A stretch of DNA of 64,000 nucleotides from Orientallactaga sibirica (Eukaryota > Chordata > Mammalia > Rodentia > Dipodidae): NCBI GenBank assembly GCA_036365145.1, contig JAEOAD010000040.1, forward strand, positions 15,661,501 to 15,725,500, written 5' to 3'. The position numbers were made by a program, and so were the translations under genes. This document shows, piece by piece, positions 43,995-55,632 of this stretch; positions within the stretch are counted from its first letter, which is position 1, and every line of letters starts with the position of its first letter. The notes below the pieces were generated by a model. It was not told the origin of the DNA. It saw nothing but the letters and a program-made list of their open reading frames with translations, and did not search any database.

Positions 43995-44165
43995 AGGATG
44001 GATGGCCATGCCCAGGTCAGACCCAGGCTTCATGATGTGTTAACTGGATCAACTGGGCAACTTACTTGGCTTCTCTGAGGTTTCAATTTATCTTGCAGAA
44101 TGGGGATAGTGCTACTCTCCCCCTAAGACTGTTGTGACTATTATAAATAAAATGTATAACACACA
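43995..44165 (+). mobile_element. MIR SINE
   Basis: gggcaacttacttggcttctc, gaatggggatagtgctactc and gttgtgactattataaataa follow MIR from core to 3' end. Confidence 0.7.
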
Positions 44166-45892
44166 GGAGGGACAAAAACAAAAGCAGGGTGTTTAGAAGA
44201 ATTATATGACACTTCTCAATGTCTTAGGAGTTCTTTCTTGGCAAGCTCATCACCACTTTAAAACACACTCACACGCACACAGCCTCCACCTCTGTCTGGT
44301 GATTTTCATATCTGATTGGAAATTCCCCAGCATATTTAGGGCATGTTTTTCTGGAATGGGTGAACATAACAGGAATTATAGCATGTCATCTGTTGCATAT
44401 TTGGAAAAACTTCTTTAAACCCAACTCGACCCTAACCTGCTGTCTTTGACCCAGAATTCCAGACAGATTCTTGGGTCTTCTAAAATCATAAAAATTTAGT
44501 GTTTGTGTTTCTAGGCTAATTTTTACTGCAAAAAAAATTACATCTGGCATTTTGTAATCTTCTAAAGGAAGTTTTCCAGACACCTTTGGGGGTGTGGTTT
44601 CTTAATAAAGCTGCTGTGGTTTTGTGAGGTGCTGCTGTAAGATACTGAACACCTCTCCAGAGCACCCACAAGTGTGTCAACACTAAGTCCCCAAAGTCCT
44701 AACGATGATATTAACATCTCACTGCAACTGCATTTGGGATCCTTGGGAACTTGAAAGCCTTCTATTTTAGTGTTTAAGATGAAACATAAGGCTAATTAAT
44801 AAAATGTGAAGCTAAGCGCTATGCCAAATGAAATAAATATTTATTGGAAATAACTGAAATGACTTTGTTACACTAGGAAGGTCCCTCACTGCTCTCGGAA
44901 GAATGCTGGCTGTTCGCATCTGTTTTCACTCACACGGACTGAATACTCTGCCCAGCTCTCCCAAGCTAGAGAGCAGTAAGGCAAGGGTAACTCCAAGACC
45001 GGGGAGCAGTCACGCCATCAAACAGCATTAAATAAGTATTTTATGATCAATCCTCTCAGGACCCCAAGAAAAAAACTTAAAATGTAAATTGTTTGAGGCT
45101 TAGCGGTACGGTTCCTAATTAAATGAGGAAGTTGCATTTTTAAGTGCTTGTACCCTGCTTAAAATTCCCCATCGCTTTTATTAAATTACAAAATAGGTTA
45201 CAGGCTACAGATTCTGCTTAATAACTTTCAGAAGGTTTTGATATTTCATTCACACTTTGGCTCATAAAAGGTGTAGGCAGGTAAACAGTCATTTCTCCCT
45301 CGCCCTCCATTACTGGGGAGAATACAAAATCCAGCTGCCTTTCATTCCAGCTGTTTTGGAAAGTTGAAGACAGCCCATGAAGACAAGAGGTCGCAAAATG
45401 AAATATTCGGGAACCTGGGGTTAAACATTACACAAGGCCCCGGGTGTCCCTCTCCCTTTATCGTAGATAAATGACCTTAGGCCGCTGCTGACCTAAAGCT
45501 TTGTCATGAATGATTCAAGAACAAGATCTGCCGCATCTCCTTTAGGATCCTGCCTTCAAAACCATTTCCTATTTCTTCTGTCATGTCACAGTCACTCTTG
45601 GGTTATGTCTGCCCCCAAAGGACCCTGGTTTCAGAGCGCCTTGAACCTTTGTTAGCTCTTGTCCAAGTGCATTTCCACTGGGAAACATGTGATTCCAGTG
45701 CCAGTCACCTTGACGCTTTGTGGTTTGCTTGTTTACCTAATAAAGAATTGAAGTGGGTTTAATTCTCATGGCGATATTTGCAAAGCACTTGTGGCAGTGG
45801 TAGTTTCGTGGCATAATATTAAGGTTGATATTTTATAGAAGAGTAGAAAAAGTTACTTTTAAGACAAGCCAGCACTCAAGTCAACCTCTTAT
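44166..45892. other. SINE-free block, candidate conserved regulatory DNA
   Basis: From about 44590 to 45780 no repeat is recognised. The text is AT-rich with homeodomain-type cores (gctaattaat at 44791, cctaattaaat at about 45115, ttattaaattac at about 45180) and E-box-like words. No open frame of note is present. The regulatory role is inference only. Confidence 0.35.
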
Positions 45893-45906
45893 AAAAGGTG
45901 CCTTTG

Positions 45907-46052
45907 AGCCGGGCGTGGTGGCGCACGCCTTTAATCCCAGCACTCGGGAGGCAGAGGTAGGAGGATCACCGTGAGTTCGAGGCTACCCTGAGACTACATA
46001 GTGAATTCCAGGTCAGCCTGAGCCTGAGACCCTACCTCAGAAAAGAAAAAAA
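45907..46052 (+). mobile_element. B1 SINE with 14-bp target duplication
   Basis: Flanks aaaaggtgcctttg (45893-45906) and aaaaggtgactttg (46053-46066) differ at one base. Confidence 0.96.
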
Positions 46053-46189
46053 AAAAGGTGACTTTGGAACAATTCTCTTGCTGGGATCAGTGGTACCATT
46101 GGCTTCCTGTTTGGGAAACTGGAGAGGCAACACTGAGGACAACCGACTCCTGCTCAGATCAGTCCACTATTCACCTATGTCCTCCTTCG

Positions 46190-47085
46190 TGACTTCAAGG
46201 TACTGCCGCCCTGTGGAGAAGTGGTCGACAGACAGCCCTCCTCACCCCATTCACAAAAGCAAAGCACACATGCTGGCGAGGATGCGCAGAGCTCCCATGT
46301 GCTGCTGGCGAGAACGTAATAGCACAGTCACTATTGAGACCAGCATGGAGAGTCCTCGAGAAACTCAGATCTACCGTACGACCCAGCCATGCCACTCCTA
46401 GGTACAAAGGCCAAGGAAGAGAAAGATGCCTGCGTACCATACTTACTGAGGCGCTTTTCATAATAGAGTAGAGATGTGACCAACCTAAAACGCTCATCAA
46501 CGGATGATAAAATAAAGGAACTGTGTTATGTATACACAGTGAAATAGAACTCAATCCCCAAAATAATGATGTCCTACCCTTTGGAGAATATTGTGTTGAG
46601 TGAAATAAGCAGAAAGGCAGATACTGCACATTCTCTGTCCCATGTGACTGTTAAGGAAGAAGTCAAAGCATATGGTAGTGACTACTGGAAGCTAGGGAGG
46701 GAGGGAAAAGAGTTCGTGGGGGTGGAACAGTGGGTACGTGCACATGGTTAGGTGGAAGCAGTCACTTGTGGTGGTCTGCAGAATCGTGGGGGGGTTACCT
46801 CATAGCCACAGACCATCGTTTAATGAATAACCAAGAGAGGCTCTTGAAGGCTCACAGACAGAGTAATGGCAAGGAGACGAAACATGACTTACCTTGATTT
46901 GAGCACTGCATATTCTATGCACATACAGATTTATTACACTACACCTGTGAATATGGGCAATTATATATTAATAAAAATTATGGAGACAAAAATGATAACT
47001 ACTCTGATTGGATCGTTGTACATTGGAAACATGTATCAAGGGATCATGCTGTGCCCCGTAGATCTGCTCAGTTAATATTAATGAT
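46190..47085 (+). mobile_element. Old L1 3' end (ORF2 end and 3'UTR)
   Basis: Word order ggcgaggatgcgcagagctc, cgacccagccatgccactcc, gctcatcaacggatgataaa, tatgtatacacagtgaaat and gagtgaaataagcagaaagg follows the mammalian L1 ORF2 3' end. After it come gctagggagggagggaaa and cttgatttgagcactgcat as 3'UTR. The 107-codon forward frame at its start is a decayed remnant, not a gene. Confidence 0.75.
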
Positions 47086-47088
47086 AAA

Positions 47089-47310
47089 GGCTTGGAGAGA
47101 TGGCTTTGTGGCTAAGGCACTCGCTTGCAAGTCTGATGGCCCAGGTTTGAGTCCCCAATACCCATGTGAAGCCAGATGCACAAAATGCTGCATGTATCTG
47201 GAGTTTGTATGCAGTAGCAAGAGGCCTTAGCACACCTATTCTCTTCCTTCCCTCTCTCCTTTTTCCTCCTTCCCTCCCTCCCTCCCTGCTTGTAAATAAT
47301 AATAAATTCT
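47089..47310 (+). mobile_element. tRNA-derived SINE with (CCCT)n-type tract
   Basis: Head ggagagatggctttgtgg, B box ggtttgagtcccc, body, then a TTCC/CCCT-rich tract in place of pure TC. Confidence 0.92.
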
Positions 47311-47506
47311 AGAGTTCATCAAGTAAAATCAAATGTAGTAGATATACTGCTTTAAGTGAACAAACGAAATATTAGCAGAATGAGATTGGTTATTTTATGT
47401 AAGGTATTTTCCCCTGAGAATTTATCTATTAAAATGGGAATGTTAACACAATTTAGAGAACATTTGATATTAAGGAAGAGAAACACATTTAAAGCAACTT
47501 AGGTTA
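47311..47506. other. Short AT-rich spacer
   Basis: Nothing recognised. Confidence 0.5.
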
Positions 47507-47521
47507 AAAGTAGCCATTCTG

Positions 47522-47776
47522 GGGCTGGAGAGATGGCTTAGTGGTTAAGGCGCCGGCCTGCTAAGCCTAAGAACCGGGTTCCAATCTCCAGGTCCCACGT
47601 TTAGCCAGATGCAGTGACGCAAGGGCACAATGCCTCACTTGACCACAAGGGGGCGCACACATCTGGATTTCATTCTCAGCAGCTGAGACTGTTGGCACGC
47701 CCATTCTCTGTCTCCTTCTCCCTCTCTGTCTGTCTTTCTCCAAAAAATAAATAAAATAATTAAAAACAAATTTTTT
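47522..47776 (+). mobile_element. tRNA-derived SINE, long subfamily, 15-bp target duplication
   Basis: Flanks aaagtagccattctg at 47507-47521 and 47777-47791 are identical. The body contains the extra segment with gcaagggcacaatgcc and cacttgaccacaaggggg shared with the copy at 2100, and the same B-box change (gggttccaatctcc). Confidence 0.95.
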
Positions 47777-47861
47777 AAAGTAGCCATTCTGCAAGCATAG
47801 AGATTGTCATAGAGTCTGACTGCTGAAGTACGGCATGCCAGCACAGGTTAGAATAACATTT

Positions 47862-48175
47862 TATGGAGCTATGAAAATGGCTCATTCAATAAGGGACTTG
47901 TCATGCAAGCAAGAGGACCTGAATTTGGATTCTCAGTACCCATATAAACTCTGAGCATGGCTGCAGCCCCAGTGCTGGCATGCAGACACACGAGGATCCC
48001 CGGGGGCTTGCTGGAAAACTTGTCCAGCTGAGTCTGTGAGCTCTGGGCTCAGTGAGAGACCCTGTCTTATAGCAAGGAGGTAGACAGTTGATTGAGAAAG
48101 CCTCTGCCTTCCACATGCACATACACACACATAAGTACCCACATTCATATGAATACACTTTCACACTCAAAATAA
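47862..48175 (+). mobile_element. B3 SINE (B2 superfamily)
   Basis: Degenerate head (gaaaatggctcattcaataa), then gagcatggctgcagcccc, ccccgggggcttgctgg, cagtgagagaccctgtctta and a CA-rich end. Confidence 0.8.
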
Positions 48176-48631
48176 TCCTTATTCTTTTTTACATATTCTG
48201 TCTTTAACTTTCAACAAATCCATGTACACTAAAAATGGAAGGAAAGGAGGGAGGGGAGGAGAGGGGAGGAAGAAAGGGTGAAAGCTATGTGGAGTCAGTT
48301 TTGGGGGTGAGGCTTTCTGTTAGGAGGAAAGATCTCTACAAAGCGACTTCAGTTCTCTGGGACAGAAGACAGGTGGGTAGGCAGTCTCAATGAGAGGTCA
48401 CGTGCTGGCAGCCAAAGAACTAGGCTGACTCCAACACTTAGTAAAAAATTTTCTTTTTCACTATTCTAGATCAGAGCTTCTTATTTTTTTGTGTGTGCAT
48501 TTTTAACTCCTAAACACCTGAGAAAGTTTTACACAACCTTAGGTGTATAGGTGAATAAAATAGGTGTACAATCAAACATTTACTGGCAATAAATGATTTT
48601 TTAAAAAAGGTTGTTTAAAGCAATGTTTCTA
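48176..48631. other. No gene; purine-rich patch at 48238-48285
   Basis: GGA/GGGA-rich stretch, otherwise unique-looking. Confidence 0.5.
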
Positions 48632-48785
48632 GTTGTTGTTGTTTTTGTGAGGTAGGGTCTCACTCTACCCTAGGCTAACCAGGCACTCACTCTGTTAGTC
48701 TATGGCTGGCCTTGAACTCACAGCAGTCCTCCTAGCTCTGCCCCCTCAATGCTAGGATTAAAGGCGTGCACCACCATGCCTGGCT
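48632..48785 (-). mobile_element. B1 SINE, moderately diverged
   Basis: Reverse B1. Flanks taaagcaatgttt and taaaacaattttt suggest an aged target duplication. Confidence 0.9.
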
Positions 48786-49087
48786 CTAAAACAATTTTTG
48801 ACATTTATCATTTCTTTAGAATGCAAACACGTTTGCATAGTAATGAGAAACTTATTTTTATGTGGAGAATTAAATTTTAGCTGAATGTTCGACACTGAAT
48901 CCCATAGAGCGTGTTCAGAGCTCTTTGACGTTTTGATTGCATAACGTCTGAGCTGAGAAAGCTGTGTCTCATGAATAGAACAAAGTGACAGAAGCATGTT
49001 CAGGACCGTCTCAGACACTCAAAAATTTTGAATTCATTTAACATCATTTCATGAAACTCCAGTCAGCAACTCAAATAGCAAGGTCTT
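48786..49087. other. No gene or clear repeat
   Basis: AT-rich unique-looking DNA. Confidence 0.5.
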
Positions 49088-49102
49088 AAAAATTAAACAT
49101 TC

Positions 49103-49265
49103 GGGCTGGACAGATGGCTTAGCATTTAAGGCATTTGCCTCAAAGCCAAAGGATCCCGGTTCAATTCTCCAGGACCCACATAAGCCAGATGCATAAGTGG
49201 GTGCATGCATCTGGAGTTCATTTGCAGTGGCTGGAGGCCCTGGCATGCCCATTCTCTCTCTCCCC

Positions 49266-49304
<39 letters not shown>

Positions 49305-49353
49305 CTTTCTCATAAATAAATAAGTAAATAGATAAATAAGTAAAAAATATTTA
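49103..49353 (+). mobile_element. tRNA-derived SINE, type example with 15-bp target duplication
   Basis: Flanks aaaaattaaacattc at 49088-49102 and 49354-49368 are identical. The copy shows every module: head with A box gatggcttagcattt, B box cggttcaattctcc, body, (TC)n at about 49252-49300 and a degenerate AAAT/AAGT tail. It would be transcribed by RNA polymerase III from the internal A/B promoter when active and moved by L1 proteins (known for such SINEs). Confidence 0.96.
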
Positions 49354-49368
49354 AAAAATTAAACATTC

Positions 49369-51527
49369 TAACACACAGTCTAAAGATATACTAATTCATT
49401 ACGTGCTAACAAATGATAGTGGGATGATGTGAGAACAATTTGTTTCCTGTAATTGGCCTGTTCCGTTTCTACAAGAGCAGAAAACTTCTTATGTATAGTG
49501 AAAAACACCACCGCAATTCATAGCATATAATAATCTTGAATCTGGGCTGAGATGTTTCCCACAGCATGCGTTGGTGTGTGTGGCGTGCGTGCTCAAGCGG
49601 TACTAACTACATATGTTGTGCTGCTGTGAGGTCACTTAGGGTGACATAGGCACGTGCTCAGAAGCACCTTGGACTCATTCCAGGTTTGATTTTGAATTAT
49701 CTTTCGGTTGCTGACATTCAGAACCCTTTTACTGATGCCAAAGTTTTTGCAAACCCCACATTAGTTGTGGCCCTCACATGGGGTGCAACACTCACCTAGG
49801 AATTAGAGATATTAACAGCAACAAAAAGAAATAAATACAGGAAAGGCTTCATGCGTCCTGTCTCTCTTGGTTTTTCCAGTAGAGGTCACTATTTTCATGA
49901 TCTTGATGGGTTCAAAGTCAAACGCAGGAAACGTTATTGGATAAATTAGACTCCACAAATTATTGAAAGGATCAGGGAAACTGACGCCTCAGCTCCTCGA
50001 GCTGGCGACAGACTCTCTTTGAACCAGTTTATTGTGCACATGAAAAAGCAGTTGTAAAAAAAAAAAAAAAGCAATTGTCTAGAATTGCAGCATTTAATCT
50101 AGATCTTGGATTTGTGATAAGCATCCACTGAGCTAAAGTACATACTTCTCTGAACATTTGTGTGTACACACAACTAAAATTTTAGAAGTACTTTGACTAC
50201 TTTAAAACATGGCCTCCCCTCTTGACAATATGTAGCAGAAGAGTCATAGGTCTTACTACTTACACTGCTGGATTGTATTTTTCTACCCCTTCTTCCAACT
50301 CCATAGGCATTGTAAACAACAAGTTGGAAACAACTAAAACATTTGAACTTCATGTGGGGGGATCTGGAGCCTACTGTCCTAGGCAAAGAGATGTCGTGGG
50401 TGTCTCTTCCTTTATTCATGAGCTGTAGAAGACTCGTCTGGCAAACATCCAGGCTGCAGGCTGAGGGCGCTGAAACAATACCTGTGCAAGGTGAACCATG
50501 GCAAGAAGACATCACAGTCAAGCAAGGATTGAGTACTTCACATTGCAATCCAGTAACAACACCGTCCACGAGAGAATAGGGGGAAGTGATCATAAATATG
50601 CCCAAAGGAAATCCTGTACAATGAATTGTTTTACATATCTGTGTTTCCCCATGTGGAGTGTTAGTTTGACTTTCTGGCATGTAGATCGCCCTAAAATAAA
50701 GTTGGATAGAGAGAGGCAGCTTCCCTGGTGCATTGCTATGTGGCCAAGTGCCTCTGGCTGCAAACGCAGCCAGCTGCTAAATCTGCTTGAACAGTAGAGA
50801 GCAGTAGAGGAGTGGCTGAGCACAGCCAGCAAGCCAAGATGCTTGGGACCAAAATTAAAATCAACTTCACCCTCTTAAAATCATGCTCAGTTCGCTGGTA
50901 GTGAACGACATTCGGCCCTGTGTTGGTAAATGTATACATTTTAAAGAAATGGATAACATCCAAACCACGCACTCTCAAATGGGAATCTGGCATTTGTGCT
51001 GATAAGCTATTTGTTTAGTTATTATGAGTTAAAGCTCTTAACTTTGGAAGGCTGGAACAGTTCAGTAATGATTTTGTATAAGATTTAGATCATTGGCGAG
51101 AGTATAATCCGAAGCCTCTGGTGAGTTGTATAGGAAAAACCATCAGAGGCAACGTCATTTCAATGCATTGTATCAGCTTCCCAATAGATGTGTCTGTGCC
51201 TTACAGTGTAGTCACACTGGCCTTTGTGCAGGCACATCGTCACTCTGCTGTGTTTCCTTTGACCTAGTAACTCTGCATGGGTAGCAGTCATGGGGTCAGT
51301 GACAATCATAAAAATGTTACCACCTCTGTGCTTACACGGTGCCAGATACCTTGCGATGTGCCGTCTGCTGCACTGTTTCCGTAACCATGCCCTCAGCCTC
51401 TCCTCGGCCCCTTGTGCTCATACCTTCCTACCTCAGAAACTTGCCATCTGTGAGGCCCCCTCTTCCTGACCTCCAAGGCCTTACTCCCGAGTCCTCTTGA
51501 GTCCAGTTCTAAAATGTATCTCAGGCT
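49369..51527. other. SINE-free unique DNA (2.2 kb), no gene called
   Basis: No repeat recognised except an A-run near 50057-50070. A reverse open frame 50174-50680 (168 codons, Cys/Ser-rich) overlaps three forward frames and has no recognisable domain. Confidence 0.45.
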
Positions 51528-51650
51528 ATGTGCGGTGCCCCATGCCCATAATCCCAGCACTTGGGAGATGAAGGTAGGAAGATCAGAAGTTCAAAGTCAT
51601 CCTCATCTTTGAAGCCAGCCTGGATTACATTTCTCAGAAATCTAAAATAA
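51528..51650 (+). mobile_element. B1-like (or B4) SINE, old
   Basis: gcccataatcccagcacttg, gaaggtaggaagatcagaag and gccagcctggattac match 7SL-derived rodent SINEs with many changes. Confidence 0.65.
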
Positions 51651-51654
51651 AATG

Positions 51655-51960
51655 GAATCCAGTGAAATCCATCCTTATTTCCAGTTCCACTGGCATACTG
51701 TCACCAGGGCCCTGTTGTCTTAAACCTGTACCACGACAAGAGATGTCAGCTTCCTGCACTGGCTCCTCCCAGCAGCACTGACGTTTATTTGAAAACACAT
51801 CCAATCCCAGCATTGCAACAGCTTCCTAGTCATCTCAGCATTCAACCTGAAGTCCTGCAGGTCCATCCCGTTGCCCACCAATCCCGAGCAGGCCTCTGTC
51901 TCACTCTCCACCCTCTCCAGTGCTGGCTGGCTCAGGCCTGCTTGCCTTTGCCTCATGAAG
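51655..51960 (+). mobile_element. L2 3'-region fragment
   Basis: Segments tttatttgaaaacacatcc, caacagcttcctagtcatctc and caacctgaagtcctgcaggtcc follow the L2 order (ctcccttgctaaaac, ggcttccc, aagtccaaac). Diverged. Confidence 0.5.
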
Positions 51961-53159
51961 GCTATGTGATGAGGAGACACTGAAGCTGCCGGTCCTGGGT
52001 TTGCCTCTGTGTTCTAGAGCGCTTGTTCCTTTCCAACAGCGACTTGTTGTTTCCTCTGATAAGGCAGCGATTCTCTTGACGTGTCTTTTCATAAACCTCT
52101 GTCCTGCACTGATCCTGACATGATATGAGAGGTCAGCCACAAGCCTATGGGAAAGTCTCCTCCAAGTACAGTTCAAGAACACACAAGCTTTGAAATTGAG
52201 ATGTATGTCGACCAGCAATGTTCTTAACGAATACAGGGATGTTAAAACTGTGAAACTCCTTCAAGCCTATAGTCAGCACAGGACAAGAGACTTCATCTTT
52301 CATGGAAGGTAAATGTGTCGTTCTTTGAGTTTCAGTCTGTATGCACCAGTTATGAGTAGGTTTGTACCTAAATTGGAATTCCAACCGTCCTTTATTAAAT
52401 GTATTTCCAAGATTTATACTGTTCTAACCTCCATAACGTTGCCAGGTTCCCAGTCTTTCACCGTCAAGCACCCAAACCAGAACTCTTCCATTGCTCATAG
52501 CAGATCATAAATAATTAGATGCTCATAAACCAGGAGGCCATAGGAAATAGAGGTGAATTTTTAAAATATGTTTATTTATAAACTGAGCCAATTCCACACC
52601 AATTCAAGCTAGTTTCTGCATACTTTGCTAAGTATCCTCATGATTCCAGGCTTATACCAAGTACAGGCCAGGAAATGAGTAGACCCTGTCCCAGCTTGCA
52701 AAGGATCACAGTATAGCAGGGTGACCCATAGGTAGAGGCATGTCAGAAGTCATATAACATGATGATGAATTCTTTCAGGGTGGAGGGAGCAGATGGTAAA
52801 CGCTGAGGAGACTCAACACTCATCAAAGCAGAAAACACGGGGCTGCTGAGGGTTTTACAGGAGACTTCTAGCACACCCTCCAGAGCTCAGGGAACTTTGT
52901 GGAACAGAGGTTGGAAAGAACGTAAGAGCCACAAGGTGGGAAGACCTACTGTGAGGCATTGTCCCCCCCACACACACACACACAAAGACTGACTGGTGCA
53001 TTCAAAACCCCACAGTGACTACTGCTACGCCCTCAGAGGATGGCCCTCGGTGGAATGGGGGCTGGAGAGAGGGGACAAAAGAGGATAAGCAGATGGAAAT
53101 ATGACTATTTTGAAATATGTTTACATATTAAAGTTTTCAATAAACATTGTTTAAATAAT
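51961..53159. other. No gene; (CA)n at 52966-52984
   Basis: Mostly unique-looking, with a weak L2-like patch near 52610-52750. A short CA run follows a C-run. Confidence 0.5.
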
Positions 53160-53399
53160 GTTTTTAAATTTTTATATCTTATTTATTTATTCATTCATTC
53201 ATTCATTCATTTAAGAGAGAGAGAGAGACAGATGGAGAAAGAGAGAGAATGGGCACACCAGGGCCTCTAGCCACTGCAAACGAACTCCAGAAACATGTGC
53301 CACCTTGTGCATCTGGCTTACGTAGGTTCTGAGAATCAAACCTAAGTCCCTAGGTTCCACAGACAAGTGCCTTAACTGCTAAGCCATCACTCCAGCCCC
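53160..53399 (-). mobile_element. tRNA-derived SINE with (ATTC)n tail
   Basis: Complete reverse-strand copy; its T-rich tail includes about 6 ATTC units (53187-53211). Flanks caataaacattgttt and caataaaaattacttt hint at an aged duplication. Confidence 0.92.
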
Positions 53400-53689
53400 C
53401 AATAAAAATTACTTTAAAAAAAAAAAAAACACCAGTAAGAGTATGGTGTTTACCTGCTGAAGAAGAAAGCAAACATTCAACAAGAGGAATCAGGAGCACA
53501 GACAACCTGGACATTGGTGGCCTCCAGAAGTAGCTAAACTATGTTACGACCATGTTATGAAGGGGCTGGCATGTCTCTCATACTTTCCATAAATTTCAAA
53601 CTATATCCTGAAAAACGTAAATAAAGCCGTAACTGTTGCGGCCTCACTAAACTCACTTCACAGAATATGCAGTCCAGCTACGCCCCCTT

Positions 53690-53811
53690 CCAGTCCTGCT
53701 CTGAACATCTGCACATGACAAAACCCCTCTGACCCTCATTTCATCGGCTCTGAAATGGGAAAAGTCAACTGGGAAGATGGCTCAGGGGTTAAGGGGAAAT
53801 GGGAAAAGTCA
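53690..53811 (+). mobile_element. MIR SINE fragment
   Basis: ccctcatttcatcggctctg and tgaaatgggaaaagtc match the MIR central part. It is interrupted by the 28-bp insertion at 53768-53795. Confidence 0.55.
53768..53795 (+). mobile_element. 28-bp SINE-head insertion with perfect 16-bp duplications
   Basis: The insert has gggaagatggctcaggggtt, i.e. only the 5' head and A box of the tRNA-derived SINE. Flanks gaaatgggaaaagtca at 53752-53767 and 53796-53811 are identical. No B box, body or tail is present. Confidence 0.85.
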
Positions 53812-54369
53812 CACTGCATGACACTTTGGGTCTTTTGAGAACTATACAATATTCATCTCTCACTTATGGAGACCATTTGCTCTCCGCACCACCTTCCCCA
53901 ACCAACTTCTACATTCCTTCATTTATCCTCTCCGTGAGGAGTGACTGGGCATTTCTTGCACCCAAGCCTGGCTGTTAGGACTGGAGGCACAGCAACAAAC
54001 CAGTGTGCTTTGCGTAGTTCTTTCTTGAGTGCAGACGGAATATAGACAGGTCAACAAGTTACCCAGAATCTTACTTTGAAGTTACGTTCCTTTTACTCTC
54101 ATCCAGGCTTCTGGAATTCCTGGGCAGCCCTGTCCCCTGTGATTCTTATTCAAATGTCTGACTACTAGGCAAGGCTGTGAGCTCCTGTGGACATCTCTAC
54201 ACCAGTTTCCCTCTCTGTCTGATCATATACTCGTCTTCCCAATGTCTGCATCACAAGAGAAACTAACCAATCATACAGTGTTCTGAGCCATGTCTGCCTC
54301 ATGTTTTTCCATCTTTAACAGAATGGAACAATCTAGAAGGAAACCTGGTGTCCTCTTTCAGTATTCCCT
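53812..54369. other. No gene or clear repeat
   Basis: Unique-looking; weak L2-like words near 54170-54250. Confidence 0.45.
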
Positions 54370-54605
54370 TACCAGGCTCCCTCTCTGTCCTCTAGCCTGC
54401 GGTCTGGTCCCTCCATCTCATTGCTCCCAACAGCACTTTGTTCTTCTAGGGCCAGGCTCTGATAGTGGCACATTGTTGCCTCCACAAAGGCCTCAGTCCC
54501 CGAGCTTGTGAAAGAAAAGGGCAAACAGCCATGAATCTCTCTCCTGCAGTACGGAATATGGTGGCTCAGAGGTGCCCAGTGCCCTCGGTAAATATTCTGT
54601 GGCAT
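54370..54605 (+). mobile_element. Possible L2 3' end
   Basis: gtgcccagtgccctcggtaaatattctg-like ending resembles the L2 terminus (cagtgcctgg, aataaatattt). Weak. Confidence 0.4.
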
Positions 54606-54879
54606 AGTGGCACTACCACAACACACCGTTTGTCCCATAGAGTGTAGTCAGGTGTTAGCGGCTCCCTCAGCTGCTCAGTAACATAGTTGATGTCTTTCAG
54701 CAATCACCACTTCCATGCAGGCTCTCCCGGTGGAGTACCCTCTTCTGTGGGTCCAGCTGTCCAGACCAGAGCTTGTCACCTTGAAAGGGGTACGGGGATC
54801 CGGTTAGCCAGACAACAGTCATAGGAGCAGACCTGCGCAAGGCCCCACTGTAACGGCTTTCCACAGAGCACTCTCAGCC

Positions 54880-55070
54880 ATCCAGCAGCCTTCGGAGATC
54901 ATCCACGCTACTGTTACTCCCACGTTGTGGATGAGAAGACGACAGAACAGGAACATGAAGTAACTTGCCAAGGTTACTTCGTGGGAGTGAGCGTGTACAT
55001 GCGAAACCAGCATCAACCAAAGCTGCCTGTCCTCAGAGTGAATGCTAGAACCTCAACTCTGCACCCTGAA
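54880..55070 (-). mobile_element. MIR SINE
   Basis: gtggatgagaagacgacagaa, agtaacttgccaaggttac and gaaaccagcatcaacc follow the reverse MIR core. Confidence 0.6.
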
Positions 55071-55403
55071 CGTAAAAGCTGCAAGGAGTCTCAGATGCTA
55101 GGTGCCAGCTCAGCTCACTCCCCTGGGAACGGAGCCACGGCCAAGCAATCAAGTCCATAAGCAGTGGCCAGCTGTCCTGTGTGATTGATGTTTCAGTCCC
55201 TGGGAAGGTTAATACCCTTGATGCCAGGGACCTGCTGACATTCTAACTGGTCTGGGCCCAGCTGTCATGGACCCTCAAGCTTCATGTCCAGTATGTGCGG
55301 CAGCTGTTGTCCCCTCTGTGGGACTGTCAGGCATTTCAGGAGTTGCCACAGCCCTGTGGAGAGCTCCTGGAGTTTGGAGAAGAGGCTTCTTATTAAAGAA
55401 AGG
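55071..55403. other. No gene or clear repeat
   Basis: Unique-looking DNA. Confidence 0.5.
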
Positions 55404-55632
55404 GCTGGGCTGGAGCAATGGCTTTGCAGTTAAGGCATTTGCCTGCAAAGCCAAAGAGACCCCGGTTTGATTCCCCAGGACCCATGTAAGCCAGATGCAC
55501 AAGGTGGTGCATGCATCTGTAGTTCATTTGCAATGGCTGGAGGCCCTGGCATGCCCATTCTCTGCCTCTGTCTTTCTCTCATTCTGCTTCTTTCTCTCTC
55601 AAATACATAAACAAAAATTAAATATTTTTTTT
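55404..55632 (+). mobile_element. tRNA-derived SINE
   Basis: Head with A box atggctttgcag, B box ggtttgattcccc, full body and a mixed TC-rich tract with a short A-rich tail. Confidence 0.94.

Noticed and set aside
46078..46629. Open frames of 107 and 144 codons as genes
   Set aside because: They lie in a decayed L1 3' end; the words match ORF2 in a frame broken elsewhere.
49103..49180. Genuine tRNA gene in SINE heads
   Set aside because: The A and B boxes are present, but the cloverleaf is not maintained and the heads always continue into the SINE body and tail.
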